Positions 26,031 through 34,945 of a stretch of DNA of 64,000 bases are shown here, one piece after another; the stretch's first letter is position 1, and the number at the start of each line of letters is the position of its first letter. A program made the position numbers and the translations under genes. The notes beneath the pieces were generated by a model. That model was not told the DNA's origin. It did not search any database and worked only from the letters and a program-made list of their open reading frames with translations. The stretch is taken from NCBI GenBank assembly GCA_963841695.1, contig CAWJDQ010000004.1, positions 496,001-560,000 of the forward strand. Reading direction: 5' to 3'. The stretch is from RYN-230 sp963841695 (GTDB lineage Bacteria > Actinomycetota > Actinomycetes > Streptosporangiales > Streptosporangiaceae).

Positions 26031-26080
26031 CGTGATCAACCGATTGGTGTGGTTACAGCAGCACCAATCGGTTGATCACG
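26031..26080 (-). terminator. 19-bp perfect hairpin between rhaS and rhaI
   Basis: Arms 26031-26049 and 26062-26080 are perfectly complementary (CGTGATCAACCGATTGGTG and its complement) around a 12-base loop. It starts 14 bases after the rhaS stop. The stem is much less GC-rich than its surroundings. Such structures after a binding-protein gene often stabilise the upstream mRNA, giving more binding protein than enzymes; termination or attenuation is the alternative. Confidence 0.6.
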
Positions 26081-26094
26081 CGCGCCCCGGCGGG

Positions 26095-27162
26095 TCAGAA
26101 GTTGAAGTTGTTGATGTTGGCCTTGGTGAACACGAACGGCGGGCCCAGCAGGACGCTGTGGCCGGACCCGACGGTGAACTTGCCGAGCTTGCCCGCGGTG
26201 AAGGACTGCCCCGGGGCGTTGGTGATCTTCTTGGAGGCGTAGTTGACCGCGGCGTACGCGGCCAGGTAGCCGAGGTTGGCCGGGTTCCACAGCTCGAACG
26301 CCGGGGCCACGCCGTCCGCCACGTACTTCTTCATCGAGTCCGGCGTGCCCAGCCCGGTCACGATGACCTTGCCCTTGTACTTGGAGGAGGCGACCACCTG
26401 GGCGGCGGCCAGGATGCCGACCGTGGTCGGCGAGATGATGCCCTTGAGGTTCGGGTAGTGCTGCAGCAGGCCCTGGGTCACCTGGGTGGCGGTGGTCGGG
26501 TCGTCGTTGCCGTAGACGGTCGAGACCAGCTTCATCTTCGGGTACTTCTTCAGCTCCTGCTTCATGTAGCCGATCCACTGGTTCTGGTTCGTGGCCGACG
26601 CGGCGGCGGACACGATGCCGATCTCCCCGCTGTCGTGGATCTCCTTGGCCAGCAGGTCCACCTCACTGGTCCCGATCTGGGCGGTGGAGGCCTGGTTGAC
26701 GAACAGGTCCCGGCAGGCCGGGGCGTCAGAGTCGTAGGTGACCACGGTGATGCCCTTGGCCATGGCCGACTTCAGCGTCGGGCACAGCGCGTTCGGGTCG
26801 GTGGCCGACACGATGAGCGCGTTGGCGCCCTTGGTGATCGCGGCCTGGATGGCCGGGATCTGGGAGGAGGGCGTGGCCGCCGTCCCGCTGGTCTCGGTGC
26901 CGGTCTCGCCCAGGGTGCCCAGGGCGGCCAGGGCACCGCCGGACTTCACGCTGTCCGCGGTGGTGAAGTACGGGTTGCCCAGGTTCTTCGGGATGACGAA
27001 GACCTTCAGCCCGGTCTTCAGCGCCCCGGAGCTGGACGAGGCGGAGGCGGAGGCGGACGAGCCGCCGGACCCGCTGCCGGACGAGCCGCAGGCGGCGAGC
27101 GCCGCGGAGGCGACCAGGACTACCGCGGGTGCCCAGAGGGCTCTCTTCGTTGAGCGTCTCAT
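26095..27162 (-). CDS. rhaS: Rhamnose ABC transporter substrate-binding lipoprotein
   Basis: A 355-residue periplasmic-binding-protein-like lipoprotein. The signal peptide MRRSTKRALWAPAVVLVAS ends at the lipobox LAAC, followed by a Gly/Ser linker (CGSSGSGSGG). The mature sugar-binding protein has FVIPKNLGNPYFTTADSVK, ALIVSATDPNAL, VTYDSDAPACRDLFVNQA and KGKVIVTGLGTPDSM, the RhaS/autoinducer-2 binding type. GAAAGGA lies about 8 bases before the ATG. It follows the rhaQ permease by 138 bp and is followed by a strong hairpin. It captures rhamnose outside the membrane. Confidence 0.9.
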   Translation of the reverse strand: MRRSTKRALWAPAVVLVASAALAACGSSGSGSGGSSASASASSSSGALKTGLKVFVIPKNLGNPYFTTADSVKSGGALAALGTLGETGTETSGTAATPSSQIPAIQAAITKGANALIVSATDPNALCPTLKSAMAKGITVVTYDSDAPACRDLFVNQASTAQIGTSEVDLLAKEIHDSGEIGIVSAAASATNQNQWIGYMKQELKKYPKMKLVSTVYGNDDPTTATQVTQGLLQHYPNLKGIISPTTVGILAAAQVVASSKYKGKVIVTGLGTPDSMKKYVADGVAPAFELWNPANLGYLAAYAAVNYASKKITNAPGQSFTAGKLGKFTVGSGHSVLLGPPFVFTKANINNFNF

Positions 27163-27300
27163 ACGTGAATCCTTTCAATCGGGGCCGTGCGAGTGAGGGG
27201 ATCTGGGGGGAGGCCAGCCCGTGGTGGGGTGGCAGGTGCCGTGGTGACCGGCCTGGCTGCCGAGGGGCCGTGCCGGGATGTGTCCCCGGGCCGGGCCTGG

Positions 27301-28407
27301 TCATGTCCCGCTCCCGACCGCGGGAGACTGAGGGCCGCTGGGCCTGCCCCGGCCGCGGGCCCACCGGGGCCGGCCCAGCTGCCGGAGCCGCCCGGCGTTC
27401 GGGGCGAACACGCTGACGAGCAGCAGGCCGCCGATCACGATGCCGGTGGCCTCCTGGTTGAAGTTGGTGAGCAGCAGGGCGTTCTGCAGCGCCGCGAACG
27501 CGATCACGGCCAGCACCACGCCGGCCAGCGACCCCTTGCCGCCGAAGATGGACACCCCGCCGAGCAGCACGATCGCGACCACGTCCAGCTCGAGACCCAG
27601 GCCGTTGTTCTGCACCGCGGTGGCCAGGCGGAACGTCCAGAGCACCCCGGCCAGGGCGCAGACCAGGCCGGACACCACGTACAGCAGGGTCTTGATCCGC
27701 TTGACCCGGATCCCGGCGAACAGCGCGGCCTCCGGGCTGGCCCCCATCGCGTAGATGGACCGCCCGGTCGCGGTGGCGTGCAGGACGATCCCGAAGATCA
27801 CCGCCAGCACCACGAAGATCGCGACGTTGTACGGGATCTGGGTGTGCGGTAGCGGGTTGATCCCGATGTTGGTGTAGGCCGAGGGGAAGTTGGACACCGT
27901 GTTGGCGCCCAGCAGGATGAGGGCCACCCCGCGGTACAGCGCGAGGGTGCCGATCGTCACCGCCAGCGAGGGCAGGCCGACCCGGGTCACCAGCAGCCCG
28001 TTGATCAGCCCGGCCACGATCCCGAGCAGCGCGACCGCCACGAAGATGGCCAGCATCGGCCAGTGATGGCTCCACAGGACGCCGAGCAGGGCGCTGGACA
28101 TGCCCAGGATGGAGGCCACCGACAGGTCGATCTCCCCGCTGATCACGATCAGCGTCATGGGCAGCGCCATGATCGCGATCTCGCCCGAGGTGACGCCGGT
28201 GTTGAAGAAGTTCCCGCTGGTGAGGAACTGCGGGGAGGTGAGCGCGCCGAAGATGACGATGGCCACGACCAGGAGGAACAGGCCGCTTTCCCAGCGCACC
28301 GAGCCACGCGCGGCGGTCCGGAGCAAGCCCGGGTCTTCCGGGCGGGCGGGCCCGTCGGCCGGGGCGGCGGCGGGGGTGGCCGCGGCGGTCGTCAGGTCAG
28401 GTTCCAA
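27301..28407 (-). CDS. rhaQ: Rhamnose ABC transporter permease
   Basis: A 368-residue inner-membrane permease of the ribose/RhaP type with 8-10 helices, for example GLFLLVVAIVIFGALTS, MALPMTLIVISGEIDLSVAS and VVAIVLLGGVSIFGGKGS. The GEIDLS segment and the loop MGASPEAALFAGI, which contacts the ATPase, are diagnostic. TTG 28407 is the likely start and overlaps the end of the previous permease by 11 bases. The C-terminus has a basic Arg/Gly/Pro tail. It pairs with rhaP to form the channel. Confidence 0.87.
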   Translation of the reverse strand: MEPDLTTAAATPAAAPADGPARPEDPGLLRTAARGSVRWESGLFLLVVAIVIFGALTSPQFLTSGNFFNTGVTSGEIAIMALPMTLIVISGEIDLSVASILGMSSALLGVLWSHHWPMLAIFVAVALLGIVAGLINGLLVTRVGLPSLAVTIGTLALYRGVALILLGANTVSNFPSAYTNIGINPLPHTQIPYNVAIFVVLAVIFGIVLHATATGRSIYAMGASPEAALFAGIRVKRIKTLLYVVSGLVCALAGVLWTFRLATAVQNNGLGLELDVVAIVLLGGVSIFGGKGSLAGVVLAVIAFAALQNALLLTNFNQEATGIVIGGLLLVSVFAPNAGRLRQLGRPRWARGRGRPSGPQSPAVGSGT

Positions 28408-29449
28408 CGCCGGGGCTCCTTCGTCGCAGGGCGGCCATCAGCTTCACCGAGATGACCCGGTCCAGCGTGATGGCCACCAGCAGCAGGAACCCTGAGATGG
28501 CCTCGAGCCAGAGCTGCGAGATGCCCAGCACGTTCAGGGCGGAGGTGATGCTGGACAGCAGCAGCGCGCCGACCGCCGCGCCGACCGCGCTCCCGCTCCC
28601 GCCGAAGATGGCCACCCCGCCCACCACCACCGCCGAGATAACGGTCAGTTCGTAGCCGGTCCCGGCGGTCGAGTCGATGGTCTGGTACTGCGCGGCCCAG
28701 AGCACCCCCGCCACCCCGGCGATGGCCCCGCTCATCGCGAACGCGGTGAAGATCCGCCTGCCCACCGGGATGCCGGCCAGCCGGGCGGCTTCCGGGTTGG
28801 AGCCGATCGCGTACAGCTCGCGGCCGGACCGGAACGCCCGCAGGTAGTAGGCGCCGATGCCGATCACCACGGCGACCGCGATGGCCACGTACGGGACGCC
28901 CAGGACGCTGGCGTGGGCGATGTTGGTGAACGCGTTCGGCAGGGTCTGCGCCGTCACCTCGTTGCCGCCCACGATCAGGATGTCGATGCCGCGGATGATG
29001 TACAGCGTGGCCAGCGTGACCACCAGGCTGGGCACCCGCCCGACCGCGACCATCAGGCCGTTGGCGATCCCGCAGGCCAGCCCGATGCCCAGGCCGATGA
29101 GGAAGACCAGCGGGATCGGGATGCCGGGATGGTGGCCGAACATCCCGGCCGAGACGTAGGCGGACAGGCCCAGCACCGAGCCGATGGACAGGTCGACGTT
29201 CCGGCTGACCACGACCATGGTCTCGCCCAGCGCCAGCAGCGCGTAGACCGTGGTGTTGATCAGCAGGAACTGGATGTTCTGCTGGTCCAGGAAGGACGGC
29301 TGGATGCTGGTGGTGACGGCCACGAACACCAGGAGCACGGCGATGATGCCGGACTCCCGGACCCGGAACACCCGCTCGGTGAGCCTGCGGGAGCCGCTCC
29401 CGGGCGGCGCGCCGGCCGGCTCGCGGCGCTCGGTCACGGTGGTGGTCAC
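28397..29449 (-). CDS. rhaP: Rhamnose ABC transporter permease
   Basis: A 350-residue permease paralogous to the next gene. Helices include SGIIAVLLVFVAVTTSI, ALLALGETMVVVSRNVDLS (the conserved RNVDLS variant) and ISAVVVGGVAIFGGSGSA. The ATPase-contact loop is IGSNPEAARLAGI. The GTG at 29449 overlaps the rhaT TGA (GTGA), so translation is coupled. About 35 hydrophilic residues precede helix 1. It works with rhaQ, rhaT and rhaS as a rhamnose importer. Confidence 0.87.
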   Translation of the reverse strand: MTTTVTERREPAGAPPGSGSRRLTERVFRVRESGIIAVLLVFVAVTTSIQPSFLDQQNIQFLLINTTVYALLALGETMVVVSRNVDLSIGSVLGLSAYVSAGMFGHHPGIPIPLVFLIGLGIGLACGIANGLMVAVGRVPSLVVTLATLYIIRGIDILIVGGNEVTAQTLPNAFTNIAHASVLGVPYVAIAVAVVIGIGAYYLRAFRSGRELYAIGSNPEAARLAGIPVGRRIFTAFAMSGAIAGVAGVLWAAQYQTIDSTAGTGYELTVISAVVVGGVAIFGGSGSAVGAAVGALLLSSITSALNVLGISQLWLEAISGFLLLVAITLDRVISVKLMAALRRRSPGVGT

Positions 29450-30936
29450 GACGCCCCCTGCAGCTGGCCGGTGGCGGCGGCCATGATCTTCTCCTCCGAG
29501 GCCTCCGCGGACCCGAACTCCGCGGTCAGCCGTCCCTCGCGCATGACCAGGATCCGGTCCCCGACGTGCAGCACCTCCGGCAGTTCCGAGGAGATCATCA
29601 AGATGGCGACCCCGTCCCGGGCCAGCCGGACCAGCAGCCGGTGGACCTCGGCCTTGGTGGCGATGTCGATGCCCCGGGTCGGCTCGTCCACGATCAGCAG
29701 CGCCGGCTGGCGGCCCAGCCACTTGGCCAGGACGACCTTCTGCTGGTTCCCGCCGGACAGCCGGGACACCGGGTCGGCCAGGCGGCCGTACTTGAGGTTG
29801 AGCCGGACCGCCCAGTCGGCCGCGAACGCGCGCTCGGCCGCGGACCGGACCAGGCCCGACTTGCGGAGCCGGCCGAGCGACGCCAGCGCCACGTTCTGCT
29901 GCACCGACATGTCCATCACCAGGCCCTGCTGGCGCCGGTCCTCGGGGACGAAGCCGATCCCGGCGGCCATCGCCCCGGTGGGCGAGGCCCGCCGCAGCTC
30001 GCGGCCGCGCATCACGACCCGGCCCGCGTCGTAGCGGTCGATCCCGAACACGGCCCGGGCCACCTCGCTGCGGCCCGACCCGACCAGCCCGGCCAGGGCG
30101 ACGATCTCGCCGGCCCGCACGTCCAGCGAGATGTCGGTGAACACGCCTTCCCGGGTCAGGTGCTCCACCCGGAGCACCAGCTCGCCGGGCACCCCGCGCT
30201 CGCCGGCCGACCGCGCCTCCATCTGCCGCCCGACCATGGCGCGGATCAGGTCGTCCGCGGTCAGCCCGGCCAGTTCGCTGGTCAGCACGTGCCGGCCGTC
30301 GCGCATGACCGTCACCCGCTGGCAGATCTCGAAGACCTCCTCCAGCCGGTGCGAGATGAACAGGACCGCCGCGCCGCCCGAGCGCAGCGCGGCGACCACG
30401 TCGAACAGCCGGGCGACCTCGGTCGCGGACAGCGCCGCGGTCGGCTCGTCCATCACGATCACCCGGGCGTCCAGCGACAGGGCCTTGGCGATCTCGACGA
30501 TCTGCTGATCCGCGATGGACAGCCCGCGGCTGATCCGGCCCGGGTCGAGCTTGACCCCCAGCCGGGCGAACAGCGCGGCGGAGTCCGCGTGCATCCGGCG
30601 CCGGTCGATCCGCCGCCCGGCCAGCAGGGGCTGGCGTCCCATGAAGATGTTCTCCGCGACGGACAGGTCGGGAAAGAGGGTGGGCTCCTGGTAGATGACC
30701 GCGATCCCGGCGTTCTGGGCGCCGGCCGGGTTGTGCAGGCTGACCGGCGTCCCGTCGATCAGCAGCTCGCCGGAATCCGGCTGGTACACCCCGGCCAGGA
30801 TCTTCACCATGGTGGACTTGCCCGCGCCGTTCTCGCCGAGCAGCGCGTGCGCCTCCCCGGCGTACAGGTCGATCGTGCCGTCGGTGACCGCGCGGACCGC
30901 GCCGAACGATTTGGTGGCGCCGTGCAGGGCCAGCAC
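29446..30936 (-). CDS. rhaT: Rhamnose ABC transporter ATPase (two nucleotide-binding domains)
   Basis: About 496 residues with two ABC domains. NBD1 has Walker A GENGAGKST, signature SRGLSIADQQIVEIAKAL (a degenerate LSGGQ) and Walker B VIVMDEPTAALS. NBD2 has the usual altered P-loop LVGSGRSEV, signature LSGGNQQKV and Walker B LLIVDEPTRGID. This is the carbohydrate ABC class 2 architecture. The GTG at 30936 gives the family start VLALHGATKSFG but lacks a ribosome binding site. A GTG at 31216 with AGAGGGGA before it opens a Pro/Thr-rich frame that would join this one if one base were removed near 30970, so a longer N-terminus is possible. Confidence 0.88.
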   Translation of the reverse strand: MLALHGATKSFGAVRAVTDGTIDLYAGEAHALLGENGAGKSTMVKILAGVYQPDSGELLIDGTPVSLHNPAGAQNAGIAVIYQEPTLFPDLSVAENIFMGRQPLLAGRRIDRRRMHADSAALFARLGVKLDPGRISRGLSIADQQIVEIAKALSLDARVIVMDEPTAALSATEVARLFDVVAALRSGGAAVLFISHRLEEVFEICQRVTVMRDGRHVLTSELAGLTADDLIRAMVGRQMEARSAGERGVPGELVLRVEHLTREGVFTDISLDVRAGEIVALAGLVGSGRSEVARAVFGIDRYDAGRVVMRGRELRRASPTGAMAAGIGFVPEDRRQQGLVMDMSVQQNVALASLGRLRKSGLVRSAAERAFAADWAVRLNLKYGRLADPVSRLSGGNQQKVVLAKWLGRQPALLIVDEPTRGIDIATKAEVHRLLVRLARDGVAILMISSELPEVLHVGDRILVMREGRLTAEFGSAEASEEKIMAAATGQLQGAS

Positions 30937-31104
30937 GGGCTGGGCCGACGGGGTGGCCTGGGCCTGGCCGGGCGGCCTTGGCTCCGGGGGGCTTGGGGGT
31001 GCCAGGCAGTCCCGGTGCGCCCGGTGTTTCCGGTGTTCCCGGTGTTTCCGGGGCCGGGCTGGCCGGTGTCTCGGGGGCGAAGCTGGCCGGGATGGCCCCG
31101 GGGT

Positions 31105-31178
31105 CTGGGGTTCGGGGGCCTGGGGTTCGGGGGCCTGGGGTTCGGGGGCCTGGGGTTCGGGGGTCCGGGGTTCCGGGC
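31105..31178 (-). repeat. 15-bp tandem repeat encoding PRTPG on the minus strand
   Basis: Three perfect units of ctggggttcgggggc (31105, 31120, 31135), a near-perfect fourth and a diverged fifth. Read from the GTG at 31216 on the minus strand, the repeat encodes a periodic PRTPG segment followed by ETPASPAPETPGTPETPG. It lies between the rha promoter and the ATPase domain of rhaT. Confidence 0.8.
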
Positions 31179-31298
31179 GAGGGGATGCCGCCGTCGTGGC
31201 CGTCGCCAGCTGTCACAGCCCGGTCCCCTCTCGCCTGGGTGGGGTCGCCCCGGTCCGGCAGCAGGCCAGCGGGGGTGCCTGAAGGAGGATGTGCTATA

Positions 31299-31329
31299 AC
31301 GTTTCAAACGTATGTGGAAGCAGTGTCAA
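31299..31329 (-). promoter_or_regulatory. rha importer promoter with LacI-type operator
   Basis: On the minus strand TTGACA (31329-31324) is a consensus -35. About 17 bases later the sequence enters a perfect palindrome ACGTTT-C-AAACGT (31299-31311). The overlapping string TATAACGTTTCA matches the general LacI-family consensus TGAAACGTTTCA at 10 of 12 positions. TATAGC or GAAACG could act as the -10. The divergent LacI regulator gene starts at 31475. Binding here would block the rhaTPQS operon and possibly the regulator's own promoter. Confidence 0.6.
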
Positions 31330-31474
31330 GCGAAGCGACGAGCGTGTCAATAGCGGTCCGCGGCGATGCCCGAATCGTTACAGACAGGTTTCAAGGCCGC
31401 GATCGGTCACCCTGGAGCGCGTCTGGTTGACGTGCTCCCGCGCGGCGCACGACACTGACCGCACAGGAGGAGCC

Positions 31475-32650
31475 GTGGCGGACACGCCGGTCAGTATCAG
31501 GGAGGTCGCCGCCCTTGCCGGCGTCTCGCTCGGCACTGTCTCCAACGTGCTCAACCGCCCGGAAGTGGTGGCCGAACCGACCCGCACCCGGGTCCAGGCG
31601 GCGATCAAGGAACTGGGCTTCATCCGCAACGAGTCGGCCCGCCAGCTCCGGGCCGGCCGGAGCCGCACGATCGGGCTGGTCGTCCTGGACGTGGCCAACC
31701 CGTTCTTCACCGACGTGGCGCGGGGCGTGGAGGACGAGGCGAGCGAGGCCGGGCTGGCCGTGATCCTGTGCAACAGCGACGACCAGAAGGCCAAGGAGTC
31801 CCGCTACCTCGAGGTGCTGGAGGAGCACCGGGTCCAGGGCATCCTGATCACGCCGGTCTCCGGCGCCGACAAGCGGCTGGCCAGCGTCCAGCGCCGGGGC
31901 ACCCCGGTGGTGCTGGTGGACAGCCGGTCACCGTCGCGCGGCCAGTGCTCGGTCTCGGTGGACGACGTGCTCGGCGGTGACCTGGCCGTGTCCCATCTGC
32001 TGGAGGCCGGCCACGAGCAGATCGCGTTCGTGGGCGGCCCGATGAGCGTGCGGCAGGTCAGCGACCGCCGGGACGGGGCCGTCCGCGCCCTGGAGCGGGC
32101 CGGCCGTGACGGCGGCGACCTGCTCGTGATCGAGACCCCGGCGCTGAACGTGACCGCGGGCCAGCGGGCGGGTGCCGCGCTCGCCGCGCTGCCCGCCGCG
32201 ACCCGGCCCACCGGCGTGTTCTGCGCGAACGACCTGCTCGCGCTGGGTGTGCTGCAGGAGATGACGACCCACCGGATCGCCGTGCCGGACAGCGTGGCCA
32301 TCGTGGGCTACGACGACGTGGACTTCGCGGCCGCGGCGGCGGTGCCGCTGTCGTCGGTCCGCCAGCCCCGCCATCAGCTGGGCCGGGCCGCCGCCCAGCT
32401 GCTGATCGAGGAGGCCCTCGGTGACGGCACGCACCGGCACCGGCAGGTCGTGTTCGAGCCGGACCTGGTGGTGCGCACGTCGAGCCAGGGGCGGCCGCGC
32501 CGGCCCCGCAAGGCGCGCCGCCCCCCCGCTGAAGCCGGCGCCGCGGCCGGGGCCAGCGCAGCGGCCGGGGCCCGCCAAGCAGCCGGGGCCGGGGCGGGCC
32601 AAGGAGCGGAGGCCGGTGCGCGGCCCGTGGCCAGTGAGGCGGCAAGCTAA
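31475..32650 (+). CDS. LacI-family regulator of the rhamnose/lactate locus
   Basis: About 391 residues. The N-terminal HTH is SIREVAALAGVSLGTVSNVL, with the hinge helix ESARQLRAGRSRTIGLVV. The effector domain has DVANPFFTDVARGVED, VQGILITPVSG, CANDLLALGVLQEM and VGYDDVDFAAAAAVPLS. GTG 31475 is chosen, with AGGAGG 4 bases upstream. A 50-residue low-complexity tail rich in Ala, Gly, Arg and Pro extends beyond the usual end. It is followed 4 bases later by lutA, so it is in an operon with lutABC and divergent to the importer operon. The effector is probably rhamnose or a pathway intermediate. Confidence 0.87.
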   Translation: MADTPVSIREVAALAGVSLGTVSNVLNRPEVVAEPTRTRVQAAIKELGFIRNESARQLRAGRSRTIGLVVLDVANPFFTDVARGVEDEASEAGLAVILCNSDDQKAKESRYLEVLEEHRVQGILITPVSGADKRLASVQRRGTPVVLVDSRSPSRGQCSVSVDDVLGGDLAVSHLLEAGHEQIAFVGGPMSVRQVSDRRDGAVRALERAGRDGGDLLVIETPALNVTAGQRAGAALAALPAATRPTGVFCANDLLALGVLQEMTTHRIAVPDSVAIVGYDDVDFAAAAAVPLSSVRQPRHQLGRAAAQLLIEEALGDGTHRHRQVVFEPDLVVRTSSQGRPRRPRKARRPPAEAGAAAGASAAAGARQAAGAGAGQGAEAGARPVASEAAS

Positions 32651-32654
32651 CGGC

Positions 32655-33410
32655 ATGCGTATCGCCCTGTTCGTGACCTGCCTGGCCGACACCCTGTTCC
32701 CCGAGGCGGGCCGGGCCACGGTCCGGCTGCTGGAGCGGCTCGGCCACCAGGTCGAGTTCCCGGCCGCGCAGACCTGCTGCGGCCAGATGCACGTCAATAC
32801 CGGCTACATCCGCGACGCGCTGCCCCTGGTCCGCCGCTACGTCGACGTGTTCGAGGGCTGCGAGGCGATCGTGGTCCCGTCCGGCTCGTGCACCGGGTCG
32901 ATCCGGCACCAGCACGCGATGGTGGCCCGCCGGTACGGGGACGAGCCGCTGGCCCGCCGCGCCGAGGCGGTCGCCGCCCGGACCTACGAGCTGTCCCAGC
33001 TCCTGGTGGACGTGCTCGGGGTGGACGACGTGGGCGCCTACTACCCGCACCGGGTCACCTACCATCCGACCTGCCATTCGCTGCGGATGCTGCGGGTCGG
33101 TGACCGCCCGCTCCGGCTGCTCCGCAACGTGGCCGGGATCGACCTGGTCGAGCTGCCGGATGCCGACACGTGCTGCGGGTTCGGCGGCACGTTCGCGGTC
33201 AAGAACGCGGACACCTCCACCGCCATGCTGGCCGACAAGATGCGCTGCGTGCTCGACACCCGGGCCGAGGTGTGCACGGCCGGGGACAGCTCCTGCCTGA
33301 TGCACATCGGCGGCGGCCTGTCCCGGCTGCGCGCGGGCACCCGGACCGTGCACCTGGCGGAGATCCTGGCCTCGGTTCCGGACCTGGCCGGCCCGGGAGG
33401 CGGCCCGGTG
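32655..33410 (+). CDS. lutA: L-lactate oxidation subunit LutA (CCG-domain Fe-S protein)
   Basis: About 251 residues with two CCG domains. Conserved cysteines are in FPAAQTCCGQMHVNTGY and LPDADTCCGFGGTFAVKNAD, and PSGSCTGSI and TYHPTCHSLRML supply others. LutA works with LutB and LutC to oxidise L-lactate to pyruvate at the membrane. The domain ends at RTVHLAEILAS, and no stop codon occurs in frame before LutB begins. A TGA exists one base out of frame as GTGA at 33408-33411, so either the proteins are fused or one base is miscalled. Confidence 0.87.
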
Positions 33411-34945
33411 AGCGCGCCCACCTTCCTCGGCCTGCCCACCGCGCCGCGCGGCGTGGGCCACCTGCGCGGCGCCGAGCCGTTCCCGGTCAGCGCCCGCCGC
33501 GCGCTGGCCGATACCCAGCTGCGCCGCAACCTCGGCCGGGCCACCCGGACCATCCGGGCCAAGCGGGCCGCGGTGGTCGGCGAGCTGCCGGACTGGGAAG
33601 CGCTGCGCGACGCGGGCCAGGCCATCAAGGCCGGGACCATGGCCCACCTGGACCGCTACCTGGAGCAGCTCGAGGAGCAGGTCACGGCCCATGGCGGGGT
33701 GGTGCACTGGGCGCGCGACGCGATCGAGGCCAACCGCATCGTGGTGGACCTGGTCCGCGCGACCGGGGCCACCGAGGCGGTCAAGGTCAAGTCGATCGTC
33801 ACCGACGAGATCGGCCTGAACGACGCGCTGGCCGCCGCGGGCATCACCGCGCACGAGACCGACCTGGCCGAGCTGATCGTCCAGCTCGGCCACGACCGGC
33901 CGTCGCACATCCTGGTCCCGGCCATCCACCGGAACCGGGCCGAGATCCGGGACATCTTCCTGCGCGAGATGGCCGGCGTGGATCCCGGGCCTGACCGACT
34001 CACCGGCCGCGCTGGCCGAGGCGGCCCGGCTGCACCTGCGCCGCCGCTTCCTGTCCGCGAAGGTCGGGATCAGCGGGGCCAACTTCGCGATCGCGGAGAC
34101 CGGCACGCTGTGCGTGGTCGAGTCCGAGGGGAACGGCCGGATGTGCCTGACCCTGCCGGACACGCTGATCACCGTGATGGGCATCGAGAAGATCCTGCCC
34201 CGGTGGGCCGACCTCGGCGTGTTCATGCAGTTGCTGCCGCGCAGCTCCACCGGGGAGCGGATGAACCCGTACACCTCGATGTGGACCGGCGTGACCCCCG
34301 GCGACGGCCCGCAGCAGTTCCACCTGGTCCTGCTGGACAACGGGCGGACCGCGGCGCTGGCCGACCAGGCCGGCCGCCAGGCGCTGCACTGCATCCGCTG
34401 CTCGGCGTGCCTGAACGTCTGCCCGGTGTACGAGCGGGTCGGCGGGCACGCCTACGGCTCGGTGTACCCGGGCCCGATCGGCGCGGTGCTGTCCCCGATG
34501 CTGACCGGGGTGGAGGACAACGCCTCGCTGCCGTACGCCTCCTCGCTGTGCGGCGCGTGCTACGACGCCTGCCCGGTGAAGATCGACATCCCGTCGCTGC
34601 TGGTGCACCTGCGGGCCCGGCACGTGGACGAGGTCGCGGCCACCCGGCGGCTGCCCAGCCCCGAGGCGGTGACCATGGCCGCCGCCGCCTGGGTGATGGC
34701 CAGCCCGGCCCGGTACGAGGCCGCGCAGCGGGGCGGGCGGGCTGGCCGGCTGCTGGGCCGCGGCGGGCGGATACGGCGGCTGCCCCCGCCCTTGTCGGCC
34801 TGGACCGCGGCCCGCGACGCGCCCGAGCCGCCCGCCCAGACGTTCCGTCAGTGGTGGCGGACCGAGCACGGGGACACCGGGCATCGGGCGCCGGGCCCGG
34901 GGGCGCCGGGCACAGGGGGGCGACGGGCAGGGGGACACCCGGTGA
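33408..34945 (+). CDS. lutB: L-lactate oxidation subunit LutB (one frame break)
   Basis: Iron-sulfur protein of about 510 residues. The LUD domain contains TQLRRNLGRATRTIRAKRAA, LAELIVQLGHDRPSHILVPA and ISGANFAIAETGTL. The ferredoxin-like part has CIRCSACLNVCPVYE and SLCGACYDACPVKIDIP, two 4Fe-4S cluster motifs. The GTG at 33408 has GGGAGG 7 bases upstream. Near 33985 one extra G (CCCGGGCCTG) shifts the frame inside a conserved region. Removing it restores VDPGLTDSPAALAEAARLHL, so an indel error is likely. The C-terminal 30 residues are low-complexity and run without a stop into lutC. Confidence 0.85.

Noticed and set aside
26031..26080. Reading the 19-bp hairpin as a LacI operator pair
   Set aside because: The arms are complementary over 19 bp around a 12-base loop, which fits RNA structure better, and they do not match the palindrome at 31299.
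31289..31474. An open frame starting at ATG 31289, directly behind AAGGAGG, that reads into the LacI gene
   Set aside because: The ribosome binding site is only one base from the ATG, the extra codons have no LacI-like character, and GTG 31475 has its own AGGAGG and starts at the HTH.
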